The translations under genes were made by a program, and so were the position numbers. Under the pieces are notes generated by a model. It was given only the letters and a program-made list of their open reading frames with translations. It was not told where the DNA came from and ran no database searches. DNA of 64,000 nucleotides from Acinonyx jubatus. Lineage: Eukaryota; Chordata; Mammalia; Carnivora; Felidae. Where the stretch lies: positions 44,398,478-44,462,477 of the forward strand of contig NC_069388.1 of the NCBI RefSeq assembly GCF_027475565.1, written 5' to 3'. Positions 36,263 to 46,640 of this stretch are shown here, one piece after another; position 1 is the first letter of the stretch, and every line of letters starts with the position of its first letter.

Positions 36263-36303
<41 letters not shown>

Positions 36304-37975
36304 GGAAAAAGATTCCATGCTCCTGGATAGGAAGAACAACTATTGCTAAAATGTCAATACTACCCAAAGCAATCTACATATTCAATGCAATCCCTATCAA
36401 AATAACACCAGCATTCTTCACAGAGCTAGAACAAACAATCCTAAAATTTGTATGGAACCAGAAAAGACCCCGAATAGCCAAAGCAATCTGGAAAAAGAAA
36501 TCCAAAGCAAGAGGCATCACAATTCCAGACTTCACGCTGTATTACAAAGCTATAATCATCAAGACAGTATAGTACTGGCACAAGAACAGACACTCAGATC
36601 AATGGCACAGAATAGAGAACCCAGAAATGGACCCACAAATGTATGGCCAACTAATATTTGACAAAGCAGGAAAGAATATCCAGTGAAATAAAGACAGTCT
36701 CTTCAGCAAGTGGTGCTGGGAAAACTGGACAGCGACATGCAGAAAAATGAACCTGGACCACTTTATTACACCAGGCACAAAAATAAACTCAAAATGGATG
36801 AAAGACCTAAATGTAAGATAGGGAGCCATCAAGATCCTCGAGGAGAAAGGAAGCAAAAACCTCTTTGATCTTGGCCGCAGCAACTTCTTACTCAACACGT
36901 CTCCAGAGGCAAGAGAAAAAAGCAAAAATGAACTATTGGGACCTCATCAAAATAAAAAGCTTCTGCACAGTGAAGGAAACAATCAGAAAAACTAAAAGGC
37001 AACTGATGGAGTGGGAGAAGATATTTGCAAATGACATATCAGATAAAGGGTTAGTATCCAAAATCTTTAAAGAATTTCTCAAACTCAACACCCAAAAAAC
37101 AAATAATCCAGTGAAGAAATGGGCAAAAGACATGAATAGACACTTCCCCAAAGAAGACATCCAAATGGCCAACAGACACATGAAAAAATGCTCAACATCA
37201 CTCATCATCAGGGAAATACAAATCAAAACCACAATGAGATACCACCTCACACCTGTCAGAATGGCTAACATTAACAACTCGGGCAACAACAGATGTTGGT
37301 GAGGATGCGGAGAAAGAGGATCTCTTTTGCGTTGTTGGTGGGAATGCAAGCTGGCACAACCACTCTGGAAAACAGTATGGAGGTTCCTCAAAAAACTAAA
37401 AATAGAACTACCCTACAACCCAGCAATTGCACTACTAGGCATTTATCCAAGGGATACAGGTATGCTGTTTCGAAGGGACACATGCACCCCCATGTTTATA
37501 GCAACACTATCAACAATAGCCAAGGTATGGAAAGAGCCCAAATGTCCATCGATGGATGAATGGATAAAGAAGATGTCATGTATATATACACAATGGAGTA
37601 TTACTCGGCAATCAAAAAGAATGAAATCTTGCCATTTACAACTACATGGATGGAACTAGAGGGTATTATGCTAAGCGGAATTAGTCAGAGAAAGACAAAT
37701 ACCATATGACTTCACTCGTATGAGGACTTTAAGACACAGAACAGATGAACATAAGGAAAGGGAAGCAAAAGTAATATAAAAACAGGGAGGGGAACAAAAC
37801 ATAAGAGACTCTTAAATATGGAGAACAAACAGAGGGTTACTGGAGGGGTTGTGGGAGGGGAGATGGGCTAAATGGGTAAGGGGCATTAAGGAATCTACCC
37901 CTGAAATCTTTGTTGCACTATATGCTAACTAGCTTGGATGTAAATTTTAAAAATTTAAAATAAAAAAATGTTTTA
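34305..37975 (+). mobile_element. 5'-truncated carnivore L1 retrotransposon
   Basis: About 3.7 kb of L1 in sense orientation, running from the endonuclease region of ORF2 through reverse transcriptase and the C-terminal part to the 3' UTR and an A-rich end (AATTTAAAATAAAAAAATG). The longest open piece, 35411-36349 (312 codons), includes the RT core with the FADD catalytic motif at about 35984-35995. Stops and frameshifts break the frame before and after it, and a CA repeat at 36264-36302 replaces codons of ORF2. ORF1 and the 5' UTR are absent, so it is not autonomous. It is younger than the L1 pieces flanking it, judging by its integrity. Confidence 0.92.
36264..36302. repeat. (CA)n microsatellite within L1
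   Basis: About 19 CA units at a position where intact L1 ORF2 encodes a lysine-rich stretch. It destroys the L1 reading frame. Confidence 0.97.
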
Positions 37976-37984
37976 AGAAAAACT

Positions 37985-38545
37985 TTTCCATTTACAATAA
38001 CATCCAAAAGAATAAAATACTTGGGAATAAATTTAAGTGGGCGGTGTAAGATTTGTATACTGAAAACCTCAAAACATTTCTGAAAGAAGCTAAAGCAGAC
38101 CTAAATAAATGGAAAGCCATTTGTGTTCATGGACTAGAGACTGAATATAATTAAGATGGCAGCACTCCCCAAAGCCATGTACAAATTCAATGTAATCCTA
38201 TCAAAATCCCAATGGCATCTTCTGCAGAAATGGAGAAATTCATAGGAAAATGCAAGAGACTCTAAATAGCCAAAACAATCTTGAGAATAAAAAATAGTTG
38301 AATGACTTACACTTTGCAGCTTGAGAACTTACTACAGATCAGCAGTAACCAGGACAGCATGGTACTTGCATAAGGATAGATCCAGGGATCAATGGAATAA
38401 AATTGATAATCCAGAAGTAAAAAACATTTACATGGAAAGATTTATGTCATTCATCATTAGGGAAATGCATAGCAGAACTACAATGAGATACTACTTCACA
38501 CCCACTAGAGTGGCTATAGTAGAAAGAAAAAAAAAGTAACAAGTA
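37985..38545 (+). mobile_element. Old L1 ORF2 fragment
   Basis: ORF2-like words AAAATACTTGGGAATAAATT, AATGTAATCCTATCAAAATC, ATCAATGGAATAAAATTGA and AATGAGATACTACTTCACAC occur in L1 order, but strongly diverged and with internal losses. It probably belongs to the older L1 whose other piece lies at 34063. Confidence 0.75.
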
Positions 38546-38553
38546 TTGGCAAT

Positions 38554-38722
38554 AGATGGTCACACTGAAGGGGAGCTGATCACACTGAGGGACAGATGGT
38601 CACATGGGGAAAGATGGTTACCCTGAGGTGGAGCTGGTCACACTGAGAAGGGAGATGGTCACATGGGGGAAGACGGTCACACTGAGGGGCAGATGGTCAC
38701 ATGGGAGGGAGATGGTCATACA
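38554..38722 (+). repeat. Minisatellite, about nine units of 18-21 bp
   Basis: Tandem units of the type AGATGGTCACACTGAGGGG / AGATGGTCACATGGGGGA, roughly nine imperfect copies with small length changes. It starts directly after the poly-A-like end of an old L1 fragment. Likely length-variable between individuals. Confidence 0.9.
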
Positions 38723-39639
38723 GAGAGGACACACTGTGAGAGGCAAATGCACAAAAATCTGTTTACAGTCTAGAGCGGTATTTGTCTTAGGTAAACTTAA
38801 AAGCTCCATTTTGTGATTTTACAGTATTTACAGCACTGTCAGAACAGCACCATACACCATTCTACAATTTTTGTAAAGTTGTTGTTTTTGTTTGCTACGA
38901 TTCTCCTGAAAAACTAAGGAAGAAAGAACACACCTTGTGTGTGTTGTGGAAGATATGTTGGGGACATGCTGGCAGCACCTCTAATATTTCATCCTGGGCA
39001 TCAGGTGCCTTTTTCTGTCACTGTTTCGTTGAGCTGATTTAAATCCAAAGTCCAGTGAGCCTCACTGACTGTTCTCTGAAGTGATGTGTGTGTAATCTCC
39101 AGGACTTCTGTCAGTGTCTCACTGACAGAACCAAATAATTCTGTTACGCTTCCATATAGTTTGAACCTATTTTCCCATCTGTAAAATTCTGACTGTTAAT
39201 AAATTAATGATCTGCAAGTCACCTACTTTTTTTCTGTTGAAAATAAAAATTATTGGAAGTTCAAGGAAATATAGCACCAAAGTCCCCGTGAGTCTGCTGT
39301 TAGGGTCATTTGGAATTATTGTGGTATTCAGAACGTACACAGCTCAAACCTTGGTGGAGTGCATTGTAGAACAACTTCCTATCGATGGGCAGATACGTGA
39401 TGGAGCAAATAGGGTAAACCTCAACCGTAGAATCTAGCCATGTGTGTGTGCTGGTGCTAAATGTACAATTCAGCCAACTTGCCTCTATGTTTGAGTATTT
39501 TTATAATAAAATGTTGGAAAATTCCCTACTATATTTTAGATATGCACGGCATGTGATTATCAACATTAAATAACTTTATTCTCTCTGAGCCTTGTCTTTA
39601 AAGATGTCAACAAAATTTGAATTTACATATATACATATA
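38723..39639. other. CFAP61: CFAP61 last intron: unique sequence
   Basis: No repeat or exon recognised. Confidence 0.35.
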
Positions 39640-39795
39640 TAACACCCAGTGCTCATCCCAACAAGTGCCCTCCTTAATGCCCATCACCCGTTTAGCCCAT
39701 CCCCACACCCACCACCCCTCCAGCAACCCCCAGTTTGTTCTCTGTATTTAAGAGTCTCTTATGGTTTGCCTCCCTCTCTCTTTTTATATTATAAA
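39640..39795 (-). mobile_element. Carnivore L1 3'-UTR fragment (minus)
   Basis: Reverse-strand 3' UTR words shared with the L1 at 7.7 kb: CCCATCACCCGTTTAGCCC, CCCTCCAGCAACCCCCAG, TTTGTTCTCTGTATTTAAG. Short and truncated. Confidence 0.85.
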
Positions 39796-39949
39796 ATCCT
39801 ATTTCTTGAGAGAGGACTATAACCATGTAAAGTAAACCATCTAGAAGTTTTCATGTAAAAATGCTTAATCACTTCCTTTCTTATTTTTAAAACAAGTGTG
39901 ATCTGCAGATAACTTTTATCTGAATATTAAGAACTTAAAGTTACTATTC

Positions 39950-40480
39950 TTGCTGAACCTTGAGGACATTATTCCAAGTCAAGTAAGCCAGCCTCAAGAA
40001 GACAAATAGTGTTTGATCCCATTTACATGTACCCAGAGTAGTCAGAGTCACAGATAGAAAGTAGAACGGTGGCTGCCAGGGGCTGGTGGAGGCAGAATGG
40101 GGAGTTAGTGTTTAATGAATACAGAGTTTCAGTTTGGGAGAATGAGAAAGTCCTGAACATGGATAGGGGATGGCTGCCCAACAATGTGGATGTCCTCATT
40201 AAAACAGGAGCGCCTGGGTGGTTCAGTCGGTTAAGCGGCCAACTTCAGCTCAGGTCATGATCTCACAGTTTGTTAGTTCTAGCCCCATGTCAGGCTCTGT
40301 GCTGACAGCTCAGAGGCTGCAGCCTGCTTCAGATTCTGTGTCTCCCTCTGTCTCTGTCCCTCTCCCATTCACCCTCTGTCTCTCTGTGTCTCTCAAATAT
40401 AAATAAATATTTTAAAAGTTTTAAATGGTTGAAACAGTAAATCTTATGTATATTTTGCCATGATTAAAAATAATTTTTGA
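39950..40480 (+). mobile_element. L1M 3'-end fragment split by a SINE
   Basis: Classical L1 3' UTR words: AAGTAAGCCAGCCTCAAG, AAAGTAGAACGGTGGCTGCC, GGGAGTTAGTGTTTAATG, then after the SINE AAATGGTTGAAACAGTAAAT and TATGTATATTTTGCC. The SINE at 40207 interrupts it. Confidence 0.8.
40207..40425 (+). mobile_element. Carnivore tRNA-Lys-derived SINE
   Basis: GGAGCGCCTGGGTGGTTCAG head, GGTCATGATCTCACAG, CT-rich segment and ATAAATAAATATT tail, lying within the L1 3' end. It is the last SINE before the repeat-poor INSM1 domain. Confidence 0.93.
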
Positions 40481-40599
40481 AAAGTTAGGGGACAAGAACA
40501 AGCACCCTTGAGAAGGTGATCACTCTTTTTCATTTTAGTGAAACTGTCCTCTTATTGTCCAAGTAATTTCCATATCTGGCCACTTCCTCTATTTTCCAG

Positions 40600-40800
40600 G
40601 AGGAAGACCTTCCTTCCATAGAACAGTTAGCCCATCAGATAGAAGATGAAGAAATTAACCTGAAGGAGAAGCCCAGGAAATACCTCAAAAGAGTTTTCCA
40701 GGAAACTATCTACAAGGGGCTGGTGGAGAAGAGCATCCTTGACTACCTGCAGTATAATCACTACCACCTGCCCATGTATGCGTGGCCAGGCATCATTTAG
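40600..40800 (+). CDS. CFAP61: CFAP61, terminal coding exon with stop
   Basis: The exon starts after TTTTCCAG (AG at 40598-40599) and opens in phase 0, joining the codon-boundary end of the exon at 32519-32609. It encodes 66 residues beginning EEDLPSIEQL and ending HYHLPMYAWPGII, then TAG at 40798-40800. The first half is acidic and lysine-rich, helix-prone, and suits a protein-protein contact region. The last residues are aromatic. Intron length before it is about 8.0 kb. CFAP61 sits in the axonemal spoke-associated complex, and its loss in mammals affects sperm flagella. Identity is inferred from synteny with INSM1 and exon-phase continuity. A search of the 66 residues would settle it. Confidence 0.8.
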   Translation, partial: EEDLPSIEQLAHQIEDEEINLKEKPRKYLKRVFQETIYKGLVEKSILDYLQYNHYHLPMYAWPGII

Positions 40801-41030
40801 TGCATGGCCATACCCTCCACTTTGTTTTCACACATGTAGTTTCTGGAAGTGCTGAGTGGGAAACCTCTCTGAAACCTGGCTTTACAACCAAGCTTATGCC
40901 TGTAGTTTTCTATGGTTCCAGTAGGTGGCGCACGGCCATGGGTCTCTATTCTGGAAGTTTTTGAACACCAGGCATGTTCCAGGGCAGAATAATCCATTTC
41001 AGCAATAAAATGGGATGTACTGTATTAAAC
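40801..41030 (+). other. CFAP61: CFAP61 3' UTR and polyadenylation signal
   Basis: A short 3' UTR follows the stop. AATAAA at 41004-41009 is followed about 20-25 bases later by TTGTCTTTATGTTGGGTGTG, a GT-rich downstream element, so cleavage near 41025-41035 is expected. Exact site inferred. Confidence 0.65.
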
Positions 41031-42926
41031 TTGTCTTTATGTTGGGTGTGATTCTGATATATTTCCTGAAGTGCCCTGCTGCCGTTAGTTCTTCACCTGT
41101 TTACCCAGTAATACTCCTGGGCAATAAAAAAGAAAAGCATGTGCCCAGAATGGAAAATAGGCAAAACTGATGATGAGAAATTAGCTCTATAATCCAACAT
41201 CACAAGAACTGACCGCGCAGGCAAGTTTATGTGAACTTTGAAATGAGGCAGCTGCTATCAAAATTTCTGTACCTCAATATTGTGAGAAAAATTCAAGGAT
41301 CAACACACAGGCTCACACGCAGGTTTTAGATTAGAAAATAGTAGTGCAAAATCAGTCTAGTTCATTTCTTTTGCCCCTTAGCACTGTTGCTTTGCACCAG
41401 GGCCTCTGGTACATGTCACCTGTAATGTGGGTCCGAATCTCTCTATAAGATATATATAGCAAATTTCATGCCTACTAGAAAACATATGGATGCAGGAACA
41501 ATAGTTTTCATTTATTTGGATCTCTTTTAATAGATAGTGTGACACAATTCATGACTGAAATTTTGATCAACAGGCTTTAAAATTGTTTTTCATGGACACA
41601 TTTCCAGTTTTTCATTTTTTTAAATTTATGTTAACATTTAGCACAAGTTGACACCCTCACCAAGGTCACACAGCTCTCAGGAGGAGAAGTCATGGTTGGC
41701 ATTACAGAATTGTGTACTCATTATCAAACTGATATCTCTCAAAAAGAAAACTGTTCCAGAACAGTAGATTCTTGATTTTTCTGAGGCAGGCAAAAGCAAG
41801 CAATAAACTCCACTAATTCCTTCACACGTATGTTTTACACAAATGCAGGGGTCATTTAGAGGGAGGCCCAGCTTCGGCCATATGCTAGAAACTATGTGAC
41901 TGGAATGAAGAACAATCCCTACCAGTTCACTCTTACAACTGCAAACCGACACATGGGGAACCGTATTTCAGGGGCTGGCAAATAGGTCAGCTTGCCACCC
42001 CTTCTGGCCTCCTTCCCCTGAGAGGTCCTAGGTCAAATTCATCAGCAAATGGAGTGGGTTTGTGTGACAGGCCCTGGGACCCTTGGATGGAGATGAACAG
42101 AAAAACCTCAAAGGATCAACAGTTAGAATTTGAGACCCAGTATTATAATTAAAAGGCTTCTAGTCACATAAATGTGACCCCAAATGACAACTGCCAACCT
42201 TGATGTTGAATGATGGATATATGTGGTAGTAAGTTTTCCTTTGCAAATGTCCAGAATGGGTTTTAGTCTACAAAATGTATGATGAAGTCATTCTCACCAT
42301 CATCCCGTAGTCACAAAGTAATTTCCTGAGTCTAGGCAGGAACTTCGGCATATATGTGCTGACTTCAGCATTTTACCACCGACAGACAACTTTAGTAAGA
42401 CAAGGGAAGTATCCAAGAGTCACTGATTGAAATTGGCTGTATTAAGGGCTTTGGGAGAATAATGATATTTACTCCTCACCGATGGCAAGGCCTGGCAAAA
42501 AAAAAGGGGGGGGGGATTCAGAAAGAACAATATTTGGACTTCTGTCTGCAAGAGCATAGATCCTGTAGAGACAGGTGAATGCGTGAATTCCTTAACGTAT
42601 TACAACATTTGTTGGGATGTCTTGGGCTATAAGGCTCATCTTGAAATTCTATAGTTTTGAACAAAGAATAGTGACAAGAAAACACCGAATTTCCCCAAGT
42701 TTTATTCCCGCAAATCACATGCGATGACCATGCTTCGCAGATGCCTCTAATGATTGTATGTGGGTTTATAACGAGTGTGCCCACCCCCTTTCTGAAAATG
42801 GCTCCTTATAAGCAAATATCACAGGAAGGCCAAAGAAAAAGAAAAGAGGTGATAGGGGGAAGGGAGCACTGCAAGGAGGAGCAAATGTAAAGCCAGCCAG
42901 TCAATATTTACCCTTAGAAGAGAGTC

Positions 42927-42935
<9 letters not shown>
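41031..42935. other. Intergenic DNA between CFAP61 and INSM1
   Basis: Unique, AT-rich sequence without recognisable transposons. It includes a small A9/G11 homopolymer junction near 42498-42516. No gene or strong motif cluster seen. Confidence 0.45.
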
Positions 42936-42960
<25 letters not shown>

Positions 42961-43136
42961 GGAGAGCGAGCACGCGAGCGCGCTGCACCGGGTGAGGGAG
43001 TGTGAGCCAAGAAGCAGGGAGAGGGGCTCGAAAGTGGCCGCGTGTGAGGAGCTGTTGATTGTTTTCTGGTTGAGAGAAGAGGTGATGATAAGGCTGGGAT
43101 GCGGCGGGCGAGCGCCGGGGGCCGGGGCAGCGAGCA

Positions 43137-43154
43137 GGCAGCTGTATGCTAATG
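43137..43154 (+). promoter_or_regulatory. Composite E-box + POU-type site, copy 1
   Basis: GGCAGCTGTATGCTAATG: the CAGCTG E-box at 43139-43144 lies one base before the octamer variant ATGCTAAT at 43146-43153. ASCL1-class bHLH proteins bind CAGCTG, and POU3F (Brn) proteins bind this octamer type. INSM1 is an established ASCL1-pathway gene. A functional role here is inferred. Confidence 0.5.
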
Positions 43155-43261
43155 CTCACAGAAACCAAGCCTCCGCATTCCCCATTAAAGCTGGCGGCCA
43201 GGAGGCCACACATCACTGAACAAATAGGCTCTCTCTAGACAAATAAAATAACACACGTTGG

Positions 43262-43680
43262 CCTGCGGGGAGGGGGAAGAGCCAGAGGGGAAGAAAAGGG
43301 GGGGGAGAGGGGAGGGAAAAGAGAAGGGGAGAGGAGAGCCGGGGAGAAGAGGGACGGTCGGGACGACGGGAGGGGAGAGGTGGAGAGAGAGAGAGAGAGA
43401 AGGGGGGGGGGGGCGGGTAAGAGCTGCAGAGAGAGAGCAAAGGAGAAAGGAGATAGTCTAAGGGAAAGAGAGTCTGAGACTGAGAGTGGGGAGGCGGGAG
43501 ACCTGGGGGGGTGCGGCGAGAGCTGAGGTGAGACAGGAGGGAGGGATGGGGAAAGAGACAAGGGGAGGGAGGAAAGGGGAGACAGGAGAGACGGGGGTGG
43601 GACCGAGGAAGAGGGAGGCCAGAGGTCACAGGGAACGAGAGGCGGGGAAGGGAGGAATAGTGGGCGTAGGGAATGAACAC
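43262..43680 (+). repeat. Long polypurine (GA-rich) tract
   Basis: Over about 420 bases the + strand is almost entirely G and A, with G runs up to 12 (43402-43413) and a (GA)n block at 43384-43400. Such mirror-like tracts can form triplex or quadruplex structures. It explains the Ser/Pro/Leu-rich minus-strand open frames here. Confidence 0.85.
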
Positions 43681-44391
43681 TTACACCCAAACCCCAAAGC
43701 AGCCACAAGAAAGGGGGCACTGAGGCCAAGGCGAAGTGTGCGCCCCTTCTGGCCCCCAGGGGCCTGGCCACCTCTTGGTCTCCAATCGGGCGGGCACCGA
43801 GGAGGAGAATTGGAGTCCGGTAGCCTTTTCGGTCAGTTTTTGGTGGGGTCGTGTCGCTGCCACTTCTGAGACCGCGGCGCACGGGGAGCGGGGCCGCCGC
43901 TTCACAGGTACAAGCAGTTCCCTCGTGCGCCCCACGTCCAATTGGGATACCGGTGCCTTCAATGTCATGCCAGTCCTAACTGGCAGAATTCTCTACTTAT
44001 GGCTTTCCCACATTTTCTGGCTTCGCCTTTGCCAGCTTTTGCCAACACCACCCTTCGAGTCGCGGGGCCGGGGAGCCTCCTGCCTCCCTTTCCTCCCAGG
44101 GTCCCACCCGAGGCAAAAACAAACAGCCCCGAGGGCACTTCACGGAGCGTGCAGTGGCCCCGACGGCACACTCGGGAGGATAAAAGAGGCGGCCAGCCAC
44201 CCCGTCGGCCCCCGGTCGAATAATGGGTGCGCAGCAGATTGCCGGGGGCACTCGAAACTCGAGGGGAGGGAAATACTTGAGGGCGGTCCCTCCCCGCGCC
44301 CTGCGAAAGGCGCAGCCTCGCGGATTCTCCCTTGTTCGCCCTCTTTCATGCACTCTCCTTTTGTGTGGAATTATTTAAACGAGAGATCCAA

Positions 44392-44422
44392 GGCAGCTTT
44401 ATGCTAATGTGCCGAACAAAGG
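44392..44422 (+). promoter_or_regulatory. Related POU site, copy 2, with adjacent SOX site
   Basis: GGCAGCTTTATGCTAATG at 44392-44409 differs from copy 1 at one base, which breaks the E-box but keeps ATGCTAAT (44401-44408). Six bases later is AACAAAGG (44415-44422), a strong SOX-type site. POU plus SOX pairs are common in neural progenitor enhancers. Inference from motif content. Confidence 0.5.
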
Positions 44423-45560
44423 CAACGGCCCGCGGGCGGGGGCCCGGAAGGTGCCTGGAGGCCGGACCGGGCCGGGCGGGGCGGCGAGCGGGCTGGCTGC
44501 GCGTGTCTCTCGCGTGCCCCTGGGACTGACACAACAACCCCTCATTCCTGCAAACACAAAGCCTCTCCCCGGCTCGGGCCCCGCGCTCGCCCCGTGCGCA
44601 GGGGCGCGGGCCCCTGCGAGACCTGACGGCGGGCTCGGCGGCGGTAACGCGCGGTTCCTGTCGGATAGCGGCTCTAGGACTGGGAGGGCCTGGGGGTGGG
44701 GCTTCCAGGAGGTGGGGTCACCCAGGGGGTGAGTCCAGGAGAGGGGTCCACGGCTGAGTGGGGATGGGGGTGTTAGGGGGCCTTGTCAACCCCCTCCGAG
44801 TGTCTCTAAACGCGCCGCGCGGTGCGATTGCGGACCCTCCTGTCTTCGCCTCTCAGGAGCTCAGGGGCTGCCTGGACTCTTCGACACCCCCCGGGGCAAT
44901 TCCTAGGCCGAAATACCCTCTTTGGTACCTATTTCCAAGCTTCGCACTTTCAAGAAACTCCCCGGAGCTAGACATGATCTGAGGTTCACAGTGAACCCCG
45001 GCGTGCTCCCCGACGGCTACCTGAGACAGGAGGACAAAAATATTAAAAAATTAAAAACATAGAAACATTAGAGCGCCTGCGGCCTCCAGCTCCGCCGCCA
45101 AAGGAAGAACCCACAACGGGGTCTACAAGGAAGAGAAGCGAGGTGGCTGCTGATTTTTTCCAAAGTGTTGCCCACGACCGACCCCACAGGAAGGGGAGGA
45201 GCCGCCTGAGGCCTGGGAAGGACGCCTCGGGGACCTGCCTTGGATCCCTGTGCTCGCCGAAGCCCGTGAAGCAACTCCGGAGGGAGGCAAAGCAGTGCTC
45301 AGTGCTTCCCCGACCCCACTCCACGCGGCGCCCACTCGGAATCGAGCGCGTAAAGGCCGACCGCCGGAGCGTAGCGTGGTGGCGCTTTGCTCTTCCCAGA
45401 AGACTACAAATGGTCTCGACTCGAAGTCCCCATCCCTGCAGGCGCGCAAATTTTGAGAAATGAGATCACTCAGAAGACAACGGAAACTTAAGGACCAGGT
45501 GCAAGACTGTACCTACTTGGAGGGTGCTGGTGTGTGCGTGCGCGCGCTCAGCCTAATTCT

Positions 45561-46640
45561 TCTCTAGCCGAGTTATGAAATTTGTTTCTAATTCTAGTAC
45601 CTTTCAAATTTCCATTTATTTTGACCGTACTCGTCTGAAAATAGATTTCATTTTCGCTGGCAAGATTAAAAACCACAAATTAAGCAAAAGGGCCATTGAA
45701 TCTCAGTAGTGTTCAATAGATTCTCTTAACTTCATTCAGAACCCCTTTGAATTCGCTGCATTCAGGCAGGGGTCTTGTTTTGTTGTTGTTGTTGTTGTTT
45801 TGTCCCCCCTCCCACACCCTCCTTACAATTATGGGTGTTGTTATTTTTAAAGGACTCACAAGGTGACTAACTCTCCCTGTTATCTGTTGAATGAAAGCAT
45901 GCAAGACCAAATAACCCCGCAGTCAGTTGCGGACCGTGGGCCGAACCCCACCCTGTTATCCCACAATCCAGATGGGATTCGTGATTAGAAAATAAAATTG
46001 GCCAAAGCTGTCCCGGAATCCCTCTCCTACTTCTAATTTCATCAGCAGTATTAATCAGCGCTCAAAAGAGCAAGGAAATAGCATCAGTTACTTTTAGATT
46101 GAAACATATTTATAAATTTCAGATAAACTCATTTTAGAATTCCTAACTTTTTTGAGGACTAGCATTCACGGCAGTTAGCAATTTTAAAACGAGGGTGAGA
46201 GCTTTCAAAATATATCCCATGATATGTATTTTTCTGTTTTTAGTCTGAGTTAAATCACAAAGAAAAAATCATAAACATGGTTCCTTTTGATTAACCAACT
46301 TGATTAACCCTTTGATTAACTAAGCCTAACAATTGTTCTCATTACAACTTCTTACTCATGTGGAAAGAAAGAAAAGAAAGGGAGAGGAAGGAAGGAAGGA
46401 AGGAAGGAAGGAAGGAAGGAAGGAAGGAAGGAAGGAAGGGAGGAAAGGGTGTTCTTAATTTCCCTCCTAGGGTATTTTCAGAGGGAAAATCCAAACACAA
46501 ATACCTTCAGTGGCATTAAGCATAAACAAAATTCAGTATAATCTATCTAGGTGCACAGAGCTTTCCAGAAAAATGTCCGTGTCCTTCTCTCTCAATAAAG
46601 TGACATTTTCCTCACAACATAATGACATTTTCTGTGGCTT
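45561..46640. other. AT-rich interval between the two CpG islands
   Basis: Contains (TTG)n at 45780-45799 and the GGAA microsatellite at 46387. The part at about 45900-46240 is unique and keeps a CAGATG E-box at 45969-45974 and a run of AT-rich homeodomain-like words, so it may be a conserved regulatory element. No transposon recognised. Confidence 0.4.
46387..46440. repeat. (GGAA)n microsatellite
   Basis: About thirteen GGAA/GAAG units in a row. Confidence 0.96.

Larger units (their letters stand above)
42936..45560. promoter_or_regulatory. Upstream CpG island of the INSM1 locus
   Basis: The GC and CpG content rises sharply at about 42960 and falls at about 45560, after which an AT-rich kilobase separates it from the promoter island. 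It is free of transposons and contains a GA repeat (42941-42961), a polypurine tract, two related E-box/POU motif sites and several G-run clusters. Open frames on both strands here are compositional. It may be an enhancer or Polycomb-type island of INSM1, or the start of an undetected non-coding RNA. Confidence 0.6.

Noticed and set aside
35411..36349. 312-codon open frame as a host gene
   Set aside because: It is the reverse-transcriptase part of a 5'-truncated L1 ORF2, carrying the FADD motif.
43213..43882. 155- and 215-codon minus-strand open frames
   Set aside because: They are the reverse complement of the polypurine tract, giving Ser/Pro/Leu-rich low-complexity translations.
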